From contig NZ_CP137080.1 of the NCBI RefSeq assembly GCF_036324365.1, forward strand, positions 62,001-126,000: DNA of 64,000 bases. The letters are read 5' to 3'. This DNA comes from Microbacterium limosum (lineage in GTDB: Bacteria; Actinomycetota; Actinomycetes; Actinomycetales; Microbacteriaceae). Both the position numbers and the translations under genes were made by a program. Under the pieces are notes generated by a model, which did no database searches, had not been told where the DNA came from, and worked only from the letters and a program-made list of their open reading frames with translations. Positions 25,265 through 34,705 of this stretch are shown piece by piece. Position 1 is the first letter of the stretch; every line of letters begins with the position of its first letter.

Positions 25265-26565
25265 TCCGCACCCTGCTCGAGGACCTCACCCCCGACCGCG
25301 TCGCGGCCGCCGCGCGGCGCGTCATGGCGCGGTGCGACGAGCTCGCACGCGTCACGGCGACGCCCGGCGGGATCGAGCGGGTCTACCTCTCCACCGAGCA
25401 CGCGCGGGTGAACCGCCTCGCGGCGGAGTGGATGCGCGAGGTCGGCATGTCCACACGGCAGGACGCGGCCGGAAACCAGATCGGCCGGCTCGCGGCATCC
25501 GACCGCGACGCGCCCGCGCTCATGCTCGGCTCGCACCTGGACACCGTGCCCGACGCGGGACGCTTCGACGGCATCGTCGGCGTGCTGATGGCGCTCGAGG
25601 TCGTCCGGCTGCTGCGCGTTCCGGCGCCCGTCGGGGAAGGCAGCCTGTCGCCCCTCCCGTTCGCGCTCGAGGTCATCGCCTTCTCCGACGAGGAGGGCAC
25701 GCGCTTCGGCAAGGCCCTGCTGGGCTCGTCGGCCGTCGCCGGCACGTGGGACGAGGACTGGTGGCAGCTGACGGATGCCGACGGCATCACGCTGCGTCAG
25801 GCGTTCCTGGAGTTCGGGCTCGACCCCGGTCGCGTGGGCGAGGCCGCACGCCGGCCCGAGCAGCTCGTGGGGTACCTGGAGGCCCACATCGAGCAGGGGC
25901 CCGAGCTCGACCGTCGGGGGGAGTCGCTCGCCGTCGTCTCGTCCATCGCGAGCGCCCGACGCTTCCAGCTCGTCGTCGAGGGCGAGGCCCGGCACGCCGG
26001 TGGCACCCCCTACGACATGCGCCGCGACGCCCTGCTCGGGGCGAGCGAGGCCGCACTCGCGGTGGAGCGGATCTGCTCGGGCGAGCACCACGTCATCGGC
26101 ACGGTCGGCCAGCTCGAGGCCTTCCCCGGCGCGGTCAACATCGTGCCGGGCGAGGCGCGCTTCAGCCTCGATCTGCGCGGCGAGTTCGACGAGTCCCGCG
26201 ACCGCGTGTGGAGCGCGATCTCGCGCGACCTCGACGCGGTCATGGGCCGGCGCGGACTGCGCTGGCGCGCGCGCGAGGTGCACAACGCCCCCGCCGTGAT
26301 GTGCGCCCCGCTGCTGCAGGACGTCGTGCGAGAAGGCATCCGCGGCGCCCTGCCGGAGGCGCCCGGCGACCCCGCGACGCTGTTCAGCCCCGCGGGGCAC
26401 GACGGCATGTCGATGGGCGCGATCACCGGCGTCGGGATGCTCTTCCTGCGCAATCCCGACGGCATCAGCCACCACCCCGACGAGGCGGTGAGCGCCGGGG
26501 ACGTGGCCCTCGGCATCCGCGCCCTCGCCGAGTCCGTGCTCCACCTGGGCGCCGAGCCCCGCTGA
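25261..26565 (+). CDS. allC: Allantoate amidohydrolase
   Basis: 434 residues, M20-family dimetal hydrolase of the hydantoinase/carbamoylase group. Releases ammonia and CO2 from allantoate to give S-ureidoglycine. Metal ligands appear in LGSHLDTVPDAGRFDGIVGV, FSDEEGTRFGKA (catalytic Glu) and EAHIEQGPELDRRG, and the final His in GISHHPDE. The dimerisation domain contains GEARHAGGTPYDMRRDA. Homologues include ureidoglycolate hydrolases and carbamoylases; the position between pucG and allB favours allantoate. The ATG overlaps the pucG stop. Confidence 0.9.
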   Translation: MIRTLLEDLTPDRVAAAARRVMARCDELARVTATPGGIERVYLSTEHARVNRLAAEWMREVGMSTRQDAAGNQIGRLAASDRDAPALMLGSHLDTVPDAGRFDGIVGVLMALEVVRLLRVPAPVGEGSLSPLPFALEVIAFSDEEGTRFGKALLGSSAVAGTWDEDWWQLTDADGITLRQAFLEFGLDPGRVGEAARRPEQLVGYLEAHIEQGPELDRRGESLAVVSSIASARRFQLVVEGEARHAGGTPYDMRRDALLGASEAALAVERICSGEHHVIGTVGQLEAFPGAVNIVPGEARFSLDLRGEFDESRDRVWSAISRDLDAVMGRRGLRWRAREVHNAPAVMCAPLLQDVVREGIRGALPEAPGDPATLFSPAGHDGMSMGAITGVGMLFLRNPDGISHHPDEAVSAGDVALGIRALAESVLHLGAEPR

Positions 26566-26589
26566 GAACACCTCACCCGTTAGGAACCC

Positions 26590-27963
26590 ATGTCTCTCCT
26601 CGTCATCAACGCACGCCTCATCACGATCCCGACCGGCAGCGACGACCCCGGCTACATCGAGCGCGGGTGGATGCGCGTCGAGGACGGCCGCATCGCCGGG
26701 ATCGGTGCGGGAGACCCGGGAGATGCGACCGCCGACGAGGTGCTCGACGTCGACGGCGCGTTCGTCGCCCCCGGCTTCGTCTCGAGCCACAGCCACCTGT
26801 TCACGAGCGGACTGCGCGGCCTCGGCGTCGCCGACACCCTCTACGGCTGGTGCGACTCGATGCTCGGCATGACCGCCCACGCGACGCCGGAGGACGTCTA
26901 CTGGTCGACGCTGCACGGCGCCCTCGACTTCCTCGGCAACGGCGTCACGACCGCCTACAACTTCACCGATCCGCAGCAGGCGTGGGAATCGATGGTCGAC
27001 GGCAAGCGCGTCGGCGACGCGCCCCTGCGCGGCACCGAGTACCACACGCGTCAGGCCGACGGATGCCTGGATTCCGGCATCCGCTTCGTCGACTCGATCG
27101 GCATGGACGTCACCGCGGGGACGGATGACGAGATCTTCGCGCGCTTCGAGGCATCCGTCGCCCACACCCGCGCCATGGACCCGGACTTCGCGCTCGGCGC
27201 CTCGATCATGGGCCAGGTGCAGTGGTCGCCCCGGCCCGAGGCGGCCGAGATCGAGGTCGAGGCGATGCGGCGGTTCGGCGTGACCAACCAGGCTCACTTC
27301 CTCGAGTCGCCAGAGGCCGTGCCGCTGCAGCAGTCGAAGTTCGCGCTGTACCGGGATGCCGGGGCCCTCGGCGAGGGCATGATGTTCGGCCACTTCATCC
27401 AGACGACCCCCGAGATCATCGAACAGGCCGCCGCGGGCGGCGCCTCGATGTCCTGGCAGCCCGCCTCGAACGGGCGCCTCGCCTCCGGTACGGCGCTCGT
27501 GCCCGAGATGATCGCGATGGGCATGAAGGTCGGCATCGGGCTCGACGACCAGGCCTGCACCGACGTCTCCGACCCGTGGCAGAACATGCGCATGGGCATC
27601 GCGATGCAGCGGGCGCGAACGAAGGACCCGCTGTCGATGATGCCCGAGCTCGTGCTGCGTCTGCACACGCTGGGCTCGGCCGAGATCATGGGCGTCGCCG
27701 ACCGCGTCGGCAGCCTCGAGGTGGGCAAGTTCGCCGACTTCGTCGTGGTCGATCCCCGCCGCCCCGACGTGGGCCCCCTGTGGCACCCCGTGCGCAGCTA
27801 CGTGCTGTCGATGAGCCTGCGGAACCTGCTCGGCGTCTACGTCGGCGGCGAGCTCGTCTCGCGGGCGGGGGAGTCCACGAATCCGCTGGCCGCCGAGGCA
27901 TCCGCCCGCATCCACGCCGACCTGCCCGCGGTCGCCGAGCGCCGGGGGCGCCACCCGCACTGA
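26590..27963 (+). CDS. Amidohydrolase of the TRZ/ATZ aminohydrolase type
   Basis: 457 residues, metal-dependent TIM-barrel hydrolase. The first metal site is SSHSHLF (near 58-64); later ligands are TNQAHFLES, FGHFIQTTPE and GIGLDDQACTD. Family members deaminate or dechlorinate s-triazines, guanine, 8-oxoguanine and related rings. The HFLE motif where guanine deaminases have H-x-x-E fits an aminohydrolase. It ends the allB operon after a 24-nt gap with an AGGA ribosome site. Its ring substrate is not determined; a base feeding xanthine or urate is plausible. Confidence 0.85.
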   Translation: MSLLVINARLITIPTGSDDPGYIERGWMRVEDGRIAGIGAGDPGDATADEVLDVDGAFVAPGFVSSHSHLFTSGLRGLGVADTLYGWCDSMLGMTAHATPEDVYWSTLHGALDFLGNGVTTAYNFTDPQQAWESMVDGKRVGDAPLRGTEYHTRQADGCLDSGIRFVDSIGMDVTAGTDDEIFARFEASVAHTRAMDPDFALGASIMGQVQWSPRPEAAEIEVEAMRRFGVTNQAHFLESPEAVPLQQSKFALYRDAGALGEGMMFGHFIQTTPEIIEQAAAGGASMSWQPASNGRLASGTALVPEMIAMGMKVGIGLDDQACTDVSDPWQNMRMGIAMQRARTKDPLSMMPELVLRLHTLGSAEIMGVADRVGSLEVGKFADFVVVDPRRPDVGPLWHPVRSYVLSMSLRNLLGVYVGGELVSRAGESTNPLAAEASARIHADLPAVAERRGRHPH

Positions 27964-28011
27964 CTCGCCGCTGGGCCGCGCTTCCGCCTGCGCAACGGCG
28001 GGGCCGAAGGT

Positions 28012-28065
28012 GTAACGGCGCCGAAACATCCGGCCAGTGTTCGTGAAATCTACATCCCATACCGT
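28012..28065 (+). promoter_or_regulatory. GlnR-like box and promoter of the ABC-transporter/deaminase operon
   Basis: GTAAC (28012-28016)-N6-GAAAC (28023-28027)-N6-CCAGT (28034-28038)-N6-GAAAT (28045-28049), then 10 nt and the -10 box TACCGT (28060-28065). The first pair is a perfect GTnAC-N6-GAAAC; the second is degenerate but in register. The 10-nt distance to the -10 box equals that at both uraD and allB. Confidence 0.7.
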
Positions 28066-28139
28066 CGGAGGCGTCGCTCACCGCCGAGGCCGTGGCGACA
28101 TACCCGAGTGCACACACCGTCCTGATGGAGACACAGCAC

Positions 28140-29210
28140 ATGACCTTCTTCGCATCCTCGCGTCGCCGCTTCGCGGCCGCAGGCGCCGGCATCGCCGTCG
28201 CCGCCCTCGCTCTGACCGCCTGCGCGGGCGGCAGCGGCTCCGAGACCTCCGAATCGCCCGCCGGCGAGGAGGGCTACGGCGACCTCACCCTCCAGCTCAG
28301 CTGGATCCTCAACGAGGAGTTCGCCGGCGAGTACTTCGCCGACTCGAACGGCTACTTCGACGAGGCGGGTTTCAGCTCGGTCAACCTCGTGCCCGGCCCC
28401 TCGACCGGTGTCGCCGAGCTCGTCTCCGGCACCGCCGACATCGCGCTCAGCGACTCCGTCTCGATCGGCTCCGCCGTCGCGAACGAGGGCGCGCCCCTCA
28501 AGATCATCGGCGCCACGTTCCAGGCCAACCCCTTCACGATCCTCTCGCTCGCCGACGGCGGCGACATCGCGACGCCGGAGGACCTCATCGGCAAGCGCAT
28601 CGGCGTGCAGGACTCCAACACGACACTCTTCAACGCGCTGCTGGCGGCCAACGACATCGACCCGTCCGAGCTGACGATCGTCCCCGTCCAGTACGACCCG
28701 GCTCCGCTGGTCAACGGCGAGGTCGACGGATTCGTGGCATACCTGACGAACGAGGCCATCTCCGTCGAGATGGAGGGCCTGGCAACGACGAACCTCGCGT
28801 TCGCGGAGAACGGCCTGCCGTTCGTCGCCGAGACCTTCACCGTCACCGACGAGCAGATCGCGAACAACCGGGAGATGCTCAAGGCGTTCCTCGTCGCCGA
28901 GATCAGGGGCTGGACCGACGCGCTCGCCGACCCGCAGGCCGCCGCCGACCTGGCGGTCGAGGTCTACGGCGCCGACCTCGACCTCGACCCCGCGAAGACC
29001 CTCGCCGGTGCCGAGGCGCAGAACCTCCTGATCGTCTCGGACGAGACCGAGGCCAACGGCCTGTTCACCATCTCGGAGGAGCTGCAGGCCCAGACGATCG
29101 CGAGCCTCGAGCGAGCGGGCATCGAGATCGAGGCCAGCGACCTGTTCGACCTCAGCCTGCTCGCCGAGGTCTACGAAGAGAACCCGGACCTCATCGCCTA
29201 CGCGGGCTGA
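28140..29210 (+). CDS. ABC transporter substrate-binding lipoprotein (NMT1/SsuA-like)
   Basis: 356 residues. The signal peptide ends in LTAC with lipidated Cys28. The mature protein has the NMT1/SsuA/TauA fold: [18 protein letters not shown] binds at the mouth, then [20 protein letters not shown] and [19 protein letters not shown]. Family members bring in thiamine precursors, sulfonates, pyrimidines and related compounds; the location between purine-degradation genes points to a nitrogen heterocycle. ATG 28140 is chosen because GGAGA is 8 nt upstream. A close paralogue lies at 42846-43913. Confidence 0.92.
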   Translation: MTFFASSRRRFAAAGAGIAVAALALTACAGGSGSETSESPAGEEGYGDLTLQLSWILNEEFAGEYFADSNGYFDEAGFSSVNLVPGPSTGVAELVSGTADIALSDSVSIGSAVANEGAPLKIIGATFQANPFTILSLADGGDIATPEDLIGKRIGVQDSNTTLFNALLAANDIDPSELTIVPVQYDPAPLVNGEVDGFVAYLTNEAISVEMEGLATTNLAFAENGLPFVAETFTVTDEQIANNREMLKAFLVAEIRGWTDALADPQAAADLAVEVYGADLDLDPAKTLAGAEAQNLLIVSDETEANGLFTISEELQAQTIASLERAGIEIEASDLFDLSLLAEVYEENPDLIAYAG

Positions 29211-29238
29211 GCTCCCCACCTCGATCGAGAGATTCACT

Positions 29239-30063
29239 GTGACCGATACGGCCACCCAGACCGGTGCCCAGGGGACGACCCTGGGCACCGGCCTGCAGAT
29301 CACCGGACTGAACAAGGTTTTCAGCGTGGGACGCAAGAGCGTCGTCGCGCTGCAGGATGCCGACCTCCACACCGAACAGGGCAGCTTCCTGGCGCTGCTC
29401 GGCCCCTCGGGCTGCGGCAAGTCGACCATCCTGCGCATCCTCGCGGGCCTGGAGGACCCCACCAGCGGCACGACGCGCGTGGACGGCAAGAGCCCGAAGG
29501 AGCTCCGACGAGGCAACGAGCTGGGCATCGCGTTCCAGGACTCGGCGCTGCTGCCCTGGCGCAGCGTGCAGTCCAACATCCAGCTGCCCTTCGAAGTCGC
29601 GGGCAAGCCCGTCGACAAGGAGTACGTGCGCGAGATGATCGCGCTCGTGGGCCTGACCGGCTTCGAGAAGGCCAAGCCCGCGCAGCTGTCGGGAGGCATG
29701 CGCCAGCGCGTCTCGATCGCGCGCTCGCTCATCATGAAGCCCTCCGTCCTGCTCTTCGACGAGCCCTTCGGCGCACTCGATGACATGACCCGCCAGAAGC
29801 TCAACCTCGAGCTCCTGCGCATCTGGACCGAGAAGCCGGCCACGACCCTCCTCGTCACGCACGGCATCTCGGAGGCGATCTTCCTCTCCGACCAGGTCGC
29901 CGTCATGAGCCCCCGCCCCGGTCGCATCAAGGAGGTCATGACGATCGACCTCCCCCGTCCTCGCACCCCAGAGATGATGCGGAGCCCGGAGTTCCACGCC
30001 TACGTGGACCAGGCCTCCGAACTGCTCTTCGGCGTCGGAGGCGCCGCCGCGGATGACCACTGA
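29239..30063 (+). CDS. ABC transporter ATP-binding protein (SsuB/TauB/ThiZ type)
   Basis: 274 residues. Walker [10 protein letters not shown] (about 55-63), Q-loop [10 protein letters not shown], signature LSGGMRQR, Walker [14 protein letters not shown], and switch His in [10 protein letters not shown]. This is the nitrate/sulfonate/taurine branch of importer ATPases. The GTG start is 28 nt after the binding-protein stop and the gene overlaps the first permease by 11 nt. Confidence 0.95.
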   Translation: MTDTATQTGAQGTTLGTGLQITGLNKVFSVGRKSVVALQDADLHTEQGSFLALLGPSGCGKSTILRILAGLEDPTSGTTRVDGKSPKELRRGNELGIAFQDSALLPWRSVQSNIQLPFEVAGKPVDKEYVREMIALVGLTGFEKAKPAQLSGGMRQRVSIARSLIMKPSVLLFDEPFGALDDMTRQKLNLELLRIWTEKPATTLLVTHGISEAIFLSDQVAVMSPRPGRIKEVMTIDLPRPRTPEMMRSPEFHAYVDQASELLFGVGGAAADDH

Positions 30064-30949
30064 CGTGGCGGAGAAGGGCACGGATGCCGCGTCGGGCGCT
30101 CCCATGCCCAGTCCCGAGACCGGCACGGGCAAGGCCCGCAGCATCCAGTGGGAGGACGTGCGTCTTCCCGCCTGGGTGACCGGCCTCATCGGCGGCGTCG
30201 GCATCATCGCCGCGTGGTGGATCCTCGCGGCCACCGTCTTCTCCAACGTCGGTCCCGGAGGGGTGCAGGCGATCCCGACCCCGCCCCAGGTGATCATCGA
30301 GTTCGCCGACACGGGGTGGGAGTTCTACGTCAAGAACTTCAGCGTCACGCTCGCGGAGGCGGGCATCGGGTACCTGTGGGGCAACGGCCTCGCGCTCGTG
30401 CTGGCCGCGCTCGTGCTGATCGTCCCGCGGCTGGAGGGCGTCGTGATGCAGGTCGCGATCATCACCTACTGCATCCCGATCGTCGCCCTCGGCCTGCTGC
30501 TCTCGGTCATCGTCCCTATCCCGACGGCTGGCCAGCCCTCGACCACCGCCATCTTCCTCGCGGCGCTCAGCTGCTTCTTCACGACCGTCGTCGGTGCGCT
30601 GCTCGGCCTCAAGGCGGCCGACAAATCCAGCCTCGACCTCGTCACCGTCTACGGCGGGTCGCGCCTGACGCAGCTGCGCAAGGTACGCCTCATCGCCTCG
30701 CTGCCCGCCATCCTCAACGCCCTGCAGATCGCGGTCCCGGCCGCGTTCCTCGGCGCCGTGCTGGGGGAGTTCTTCGGCAAGGTCACCCTCGGGGTGGGTC
30801 CCGCGATGATCGCCGCGCAGCAGGCCCTCAACTCCGCCCGCGTCTGGGACATCGCGCTGGCCTCGGGAGCCGTCGCGCTCGCCGGCTACGGCCTGCTCGG
30901 GCTCGTCTCCCGAGCGATCGCGCCCTGGTCGAAGGGAGCCTCGAAGTGA
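30053..30949 (+). CDS. ABC transporter permease 1 (SsuC/TauC type)
   Basis: 298 residues, about six membrane helices after a 40-residue cytoplasmic N-terminus. The EAA-type loop is [23 protein letters not shown] near 200. It pairs with the next permease, giving a heterodimeric membrane domain; many relatives use a homodimer. It overlaps the upstream ATPase by 11 nt and the downstream permease by 4 nt. Confidence 0.93.
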   Translation: MTTDVAEKGTDAASGAPMPSPETGTGKARSIQWEDVRLPAWVTGLIGGVGIIAAWWILAATVFSNVGPGGVQAIPTPPQVIIEFADTGWEFYVKNFSVTLAEAGIGYLWGNGLALVLAALVLIVPRLEGVVMQVAIITYCIPIVALGLLLSVIVPIPTAGQPSTTAIFLAALSCFFTTVVGALLGLKAADKSSLDLVTVYGGSRLTQLRKVRLIASLPAILNALQIAVPAAFLGAVLGEFFGKVTLGVGPAMIAAQQALNSARVWDIALASGAVALAGYGLLGLVSRAIAPWSKGASK

Positions 30950-31833
30950 CCGCGCTCATGACAAGCCCGCAGCCCACGGCATCCACGTCCGCGTCGTCCT
31001 CGACGCAGCCCCTCGACGTCGAGATGCGCCGTGAAGTGCGCCGGGCCACCCTGCGTGCGCTCGGCCGGAGCGTCCTCACGTTCGTGCTGACGATGGTCGC
31101 CGTCGTGGTGATCTGGGTCGGCTCGCTCTGGGCGTTCCAGATCTCGCCGTACGTCGGCAAGGGCCCCGTCGACGTGTGGAACTTCCTCGTCACGGTCCCG
31201 GCCGCCGAGGCCAACCGCGAGCAGATGTTCGGCCAGCTCTGGGTGACCCTCGGGCACGCGTTCGTCGGCTTCGTCGCGGGGCTCGTCGTGGCGCTGATCG
31301 TCGCGATGGTGTTCCAGCTCAGCAAGGGCGTCGAGCACGCCCTCATGCCTCTCGCGATGCTGCTGCGTTCCGTGCCGCTCGTCGCGATGGCGCCCGTCAT
31401 CATCCTGATCTTCGGGCGCGACTTCGCGTCCGTTGCCGTCATCGGCGGCATCGTGGTGCTCTTCCCGGCGCTCGTGAACATCGTCTTCGGCCTCAAGTCC
31501 GCCTCGCCTCAGATGAACGACCTGGTGACCGTCTACGGAGGATCGTCGTGGACGCGCCTGCGCAAGGTGGCGCTGCCCAGCTCGCTGCCCGAGTTCTTCG
31601 CCGCCGTGCGCATCTCGGTGCCCGGCGCGATCACGGGCGCGCTCCTCGCCGAGTGGCTCGCGGTCGGCGGCGGGATCGGCGGGGCGGTGGGCGGCTACAT
31701 CGCCGGCGCGCAGTTCAGCGCCGTGTGGACCGCCGTCGTGCTCGTCACCGGCACGGCGCTCATCCTCTACAACCTCGTGCAGATCGTCGAGTCGGTCGCC
31801 CTCGCCCGCATGGGCATGGCGAACCGCGCCTGA
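30946..31833 (+). CDS. ABC transporter permease 2 (SsuC/TauC type)
   Basis: 295 residues; GTG 30946 overlaps the stop of permease 1. Ser/Thr-rich N-terminus, then membrane helices from about residue 40. The loop [23 protein letters not shown] is nearly the same as in permease 1, showing that the two arose by duplication. It ends the transporter part of the operon; a hairpin follows before the deaminase genes. Confidence 0.93.
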   Translation: MTALMTSPQPTASTSASSSTQPLDVEMRREVRRATLRALGRSVLTFVLTMVAVVVIWVGSLWAFQISPYVGKGPVDVWNFLVTVPAAEANREQMFGQLWVTLGHAFVGFVAGLVVALIVAMVFQLSKGVEHALMPLAMLLRSVPLVAMAPVIILIFGRDFASVAVIGGIVVLFPALVNIVFGLKSASPQMNDLVTVYGGSSWTRLRKVALPSSLPEFFAAVRISVPGAITGALLAEWLAVGGGIGGAVGGYIAGAQFSAVWTAVVLVTGTALILYNLVQIVESVALARMGMANRA

Positions 31834-31880
31834 CGACGGGATGCCGCGCCCGCGCGCGCGGCGGCATCCTCCCCGTCGTC
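31832..31880 (+). terminator. Hairpin between transporter and deaminase genes
   Basis: GACGACGGG (31832-31840) and ATGCCGC (31841-31847) pair with GCGGCAT (31861-31867) and CCCGTCGTC (31872-31880), with a 4-nt bulge. No T-tract follows, so it may lower rather than stop transcription into the downstream genes, or protect the transporter mRNA. Confidence 0.45.
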
Positions 31881-31898
31881 CCTCCCGAAAGGACCCCC

Positions 31899-32933
31899 AT
31901 GACCGTCGACCTCGTGTCCTTCGCCCACGGACTCCCGAAGGCGGAACTGCACCTGCACCTGGAGGGAACGCTCGAGCCCGAGCTGAAGTTCGCCCTCGCC
32001 GCGCGCAACGGCATCGACCTGGCGGAGAAAACCGTCGAGGAGGTGCGGGCGACCTACGACTTCACCGACCTGACGAGCTTCCTCGCCGTGTACTACCCCG
32101 CGATGCGGGTGCTCGTCACCCCCGACGACTTCCACGACCTCGCCTGGGCGTACCTGCAGAGGGCGCACGCGCAGGGGGTCGTCCACGCCGAGATGTTCTT
32201 CGACCCGCAGGCCCACACGAGCCGCGGAGTGCCGTTCGACGACGTGATCGCGGGCTACCGCCGCGCCGTCGTGCGTGCCGAGCGCGAGCTCGGGGTGAGC
32301 GCGGAGCTCATCATGTGCTTCCTCCGGGATTTCTCGGCGGAGTACGCGATGGCGACCCTCATGGACGCCGTGAGGTACAAGTCATGGATCGTCGGGGTCG
32401 GCCTCGACTCCGACGAGCGCGATCACCCGCCGGCGAAGTTCGCGGAGGTCTTCGCGCGCGCCCGGCAGGAGGGGTTCCTGCTCACGATGCACTGCGACAT
32501 CGATCAGGTGGGTTCGATCGACAACATCCGCTCCGTGCTGAACCAGATCGAGGTCGACCGCATCGATCATGGCACGAACATCGTCGAGGACCCCTCCCTC
32601 GTGGCCCTCGCCAAGGAGCGCGGGCTCGGGTTCACCACGTGCCCCGTGTCGAACTCCTTCGTCACCGAGCAGATGAAATCGGACGAGATCGTCGCGCTCC
32701 TGCGCGAGGGAGTCAAGGTCACGATCAACTCCGACGATCCCGCCTATTTCGGGGCCTACGTGGGCGACAATTACGTCGCCCTCGCCGAGGAGGCGGGGCT
32801 GGCGGCATCCGACCTCGTTCAGCTCGCGATCAACTCCTTCGAAGCCTCGTGGCTCACCCCGGCCCGCCGTGCCGCCTACGTCGCGGCGGTCGAGGACTAC
32901 GCACGCGCCGAAGGCGTCACGGTCGCCGCCTGA
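31899..32933 (+). CDS. Adenosine deaminase-like amidohydrolase 1 (altered catalytic motif)
   Basis: 344 residues of the ADA/adenine deaminase TIM-barrel family. Metal ligands H18 and H20 (AELHLHLEGT), His198, and the Asp pair in NSDDPAYFG are kept, as is RIDHGTN. Where the family has HAGE with the proton-shuttle Glu, this protein has HCDID (198-202): in a gapless alignment with the second paralogue in this operon Ile201 occupies the Glu position, flanked by Asp200 and Asp202. It may use another acid or a different substrate, for example a substituted adenine. It follows the transporter genes by 65 nt with AAAGGA upstream. Confidence 0.85.
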   Translation: MTVDLVSFAHGLPKAELHLHLEGTLEPELKFALAARNGIDLAEKTVEEVRATYDFTDLTSFLAVYYPAMRVLVTPDDFHDLAWAYLQRAHAQGVVHAEMFFDPQAHTSRGVPFDDVIAGYRRAVVRAERELGVSAELIMCFLRDFSAEYAMATLMDAVRYKSWIVGVGLDSDERDHPPAKFAEVFARARQEGFLLTMHCDIDQVGSIDNIRSVLNQIEVDRIDHGTNIVEDPSLVALAKERGLGFTTCPVSNSFVTEQMKSDEIVALLREGVKVTINSDDPAYFGAYVGDNYVALAEEAGLAASDLVQLAINSFEASWLTPARRAAYVAAVEDYARAEGVTVAA

Positions 32934-32942
32934 GGCGCAATC

Positions 32943-33557
32943 ATGACGGCCACCATCGTCGAGGACGCCGCGGCCGGCGACGCGGCGGCGAGCCGGCGGC
33001 TGGGTGCCTGCATCCGGCAGCTCCGGCAGCGACGAGGGCTCACCCTCGTCAGGCTCGCCGAAGCCACCGGCCTGTCGCACCCGTTCCTCAGCCAGCTCGA
33101 GCGGGGGCTCGCGCAGCCGAGCCTGTCGTCGCTGCGACGGATAGCGGTGGCGCTGCAGACGAGCCCGATCGAGCTCATCGCCGCCGCCGACGCGCCAGAC
33201 GGGGATACGGAGGCGGTGGAGGTGCACCGCCGCGGGGAGACCGCTCTCGACGCGTCGTTCGCATCGGGGTCCGCCCGCATGCTCGCGCACGGTCGGCGCG
33301 CGATCCACCCCCTGGAGGTCTCGGGCGACCAGACCGAGCCCGGCGAGACCTTCGTCCACGGCGAGGACGAGTTCCTCTACGTCGTCGAGGGGGAGGTGTG
33401 CGTCGAGCTCGACGGGACGCAGAGATGCCTGCGTCCGGGCGACTCCGTCTACTACGCCGGCGGTGTCTCGCACCGGTGGTGGTCGGCGGGCGGCGCGGCG
33501 TACCGCCTCGTCGTGGTCAAGCAGGGGCCGACGCTGCCGCGATGGGAGGGCGGGTGA
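32943..33557 (+). CDS. XRE family regulator with C-terminal cupin domain
   Basis: 204 residues. The N-terminal helix-turn-helix (about 20-75) includes LRQRRGLTLVRLAEATGLSH and FLSQLERGLAQPSLSSLRRI. The C-terminal cupin (about 115-195) with GETFVHGEDEFLYVVEGEV and LRPGDSVYYAGGVSHRWWS binds a small ligand. Regulators of this form often control amino acid, polyamine or purine use. It sits between deaminase genes 1 and 2 and overlaps the latter by 4 nt, so it probably senses a metabolite of this pathway. Confidence 0.92.
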   Translation: MTATIVEDAAAGDAAASRRLGACIRQLRQRRGLTLVRLAEATGLSHPFLSQLERGLAQPSLSSLRRIAVALQTSPIELIAAADAPDGDTEAVEVHRRGETALDASFASGSARMLAHGRRAIHPLEVSGDQTEPGETFVHGEDEFLYVVEGEVCVELDGTQRCLRPGDSVYYAGGVSHRWWSAGGAAYRLVVVKQGPTLPRWEGG

Positions 33558-34705
33558 TCGTCGGGGCCGATTATCTCCAGCTCATCCCGAAGACCGAGCT
33601 GCACTGCCACTTCGTCTCGACCATGGATGCGACGCTCTTCCTCGAGCTTGCGCAGAAGTACGGGGTCGAGCTTCCCTCGCGGCATCCCGAGACCCTGTTC
33701 GACTTCTCGGATCTCGTCGACTTCCTCGTCGCGTTCCGGTACGCCCACGATGTCCTGCGGGAACCGGCCGACTTCGAGCGGGTCGCCTACGAGGGTGTGC
33801 GCCGGGCCGTCGCCGACGCGAACCTCCGCTACCGCGAGTACTACGTCAATCCGCAGTACTTCGCCGAACGCGGCCTCACCTACCCCCAGGTGATCGACCC
33901 GATCATCGCGGGGCTGGCCGCCGCGGAGCGCGACTTCGGCGTGGGGTTCGGCATCGTCGTGGCCATCAATCGTCGGGAGCCGGCGGATGCCGCGGTCGCG
34001 CTCGTCGAAGAGATGATTGCGCATCCCCGCCCGGAGGTGGTGGGCCTCGGCCAGGACGATCTCACGCCCGAGAACACCGAGGATCCCCTCCGCTTCGCGG
34101 ACGCGTACCGCCTCGCGCGGTCGCACGGATTCCGGCTGACCGCGCACGCGGGGGAGACGGATGCCGCAACGTCCGACGCCGTGCGGGAGGCGATCGAGGT
34201 GCTCGGGGTCGACCGCATCGATCATGGCTACCGCATCGTCGATGACACCGACCTCGTCTCCCTCGCCCTCGAGCGTGGCATCGGGTTCACGGTCACCCCC
34301 GTCTCTACGACGATCTGCTCGGGGTGGACGCTCGACCCCCAGCACCGCATCCGCCGGATGATCGACGCGGGCCTCCCCGTCGCCGTCTCGACCGACGACG
34401 CGATGTTCTTTCGCACCGACCTCGGCCGCGAATACCGCGAAGGTCTCGCGGCCATGGGCGTCGATCTCGCCACCGCGCGGCGCGTGGCGTTCGAGGGCAT
34501 CGACGTCGCCTTCTGCTCGGACGAGGAGAAGGCGACCCTGCGCGCGGACTTCCGTGCCCACTTCCTCGCTCTCGACGCCCTGCTCGCCCGAACCGGAGGA
34601 CCCGATGATCTCGTACCCCGACTACCTGCGCCTGCTTCCCAAGGCGGAGCTGCACTGCCACTTCATAGCGACGATGCGACCGGGGATGATCCTCGAGCTG
34701 GCTGA
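33554..34705 (+). CDS. Adenosine deaminase-like amidohydrolase 2
   Basis: 383 residues. It keeps the full ADA set: HCH near the N-terminus (KTELHCHF), HAGE at 198-201, RIDHGYR and STDDAMFF. LNLRYREYY-type sequence (ANLRYREYYVNPQYF) and closeness to paralogue 3 show a tandem duplication. The GTG start overlaps the XRE stop. The last 34 or so residues have no counterpart in the paralogue and run 101 nt into the next gene in another frame, so the original stop appears lost. The substrate could be adenosine, adenine or an N6-modified form. Confidence 0.87.
   Translation: MIVGADYLQLIPKTELHCHFVSTMDATLFLELAQKYGVELPSRHPETLFDFSDLVDFLVAFRYAHDVLREPADFERVAYEGVRRAVADANLRYREYYVNPQYFAERGLTYPQVIDPIIAGLAAAERDFGVGFGIVVAINRREPADAAVALVEEMIAHPRPEVVGLGQDDLTPENTEDPLRFADAYRLARSHGFRLTAHAGETDAATSDAVREAIEVLGVDRIDHGYRIVDDTDLVSLALERGIGFTVTPVSTTICSGWTLDPQHRIRRMIDAGLPVAVSTDDAMFFRTDLGREYREGLAAMGVDLATARRVAFEGIDVAFCSDEEKATLRADFRAHFLALDALLARTGGPDDLVPRLPAPASQGGAALPLHSDDATGDDPRAG

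Noticed and set aside
25246..28029. Long minus-strand frame opposite allC and the aminohydrolase
   Set aside because: Shadow of two conserved enzymes; composition typical of GC-driven antisense frames.
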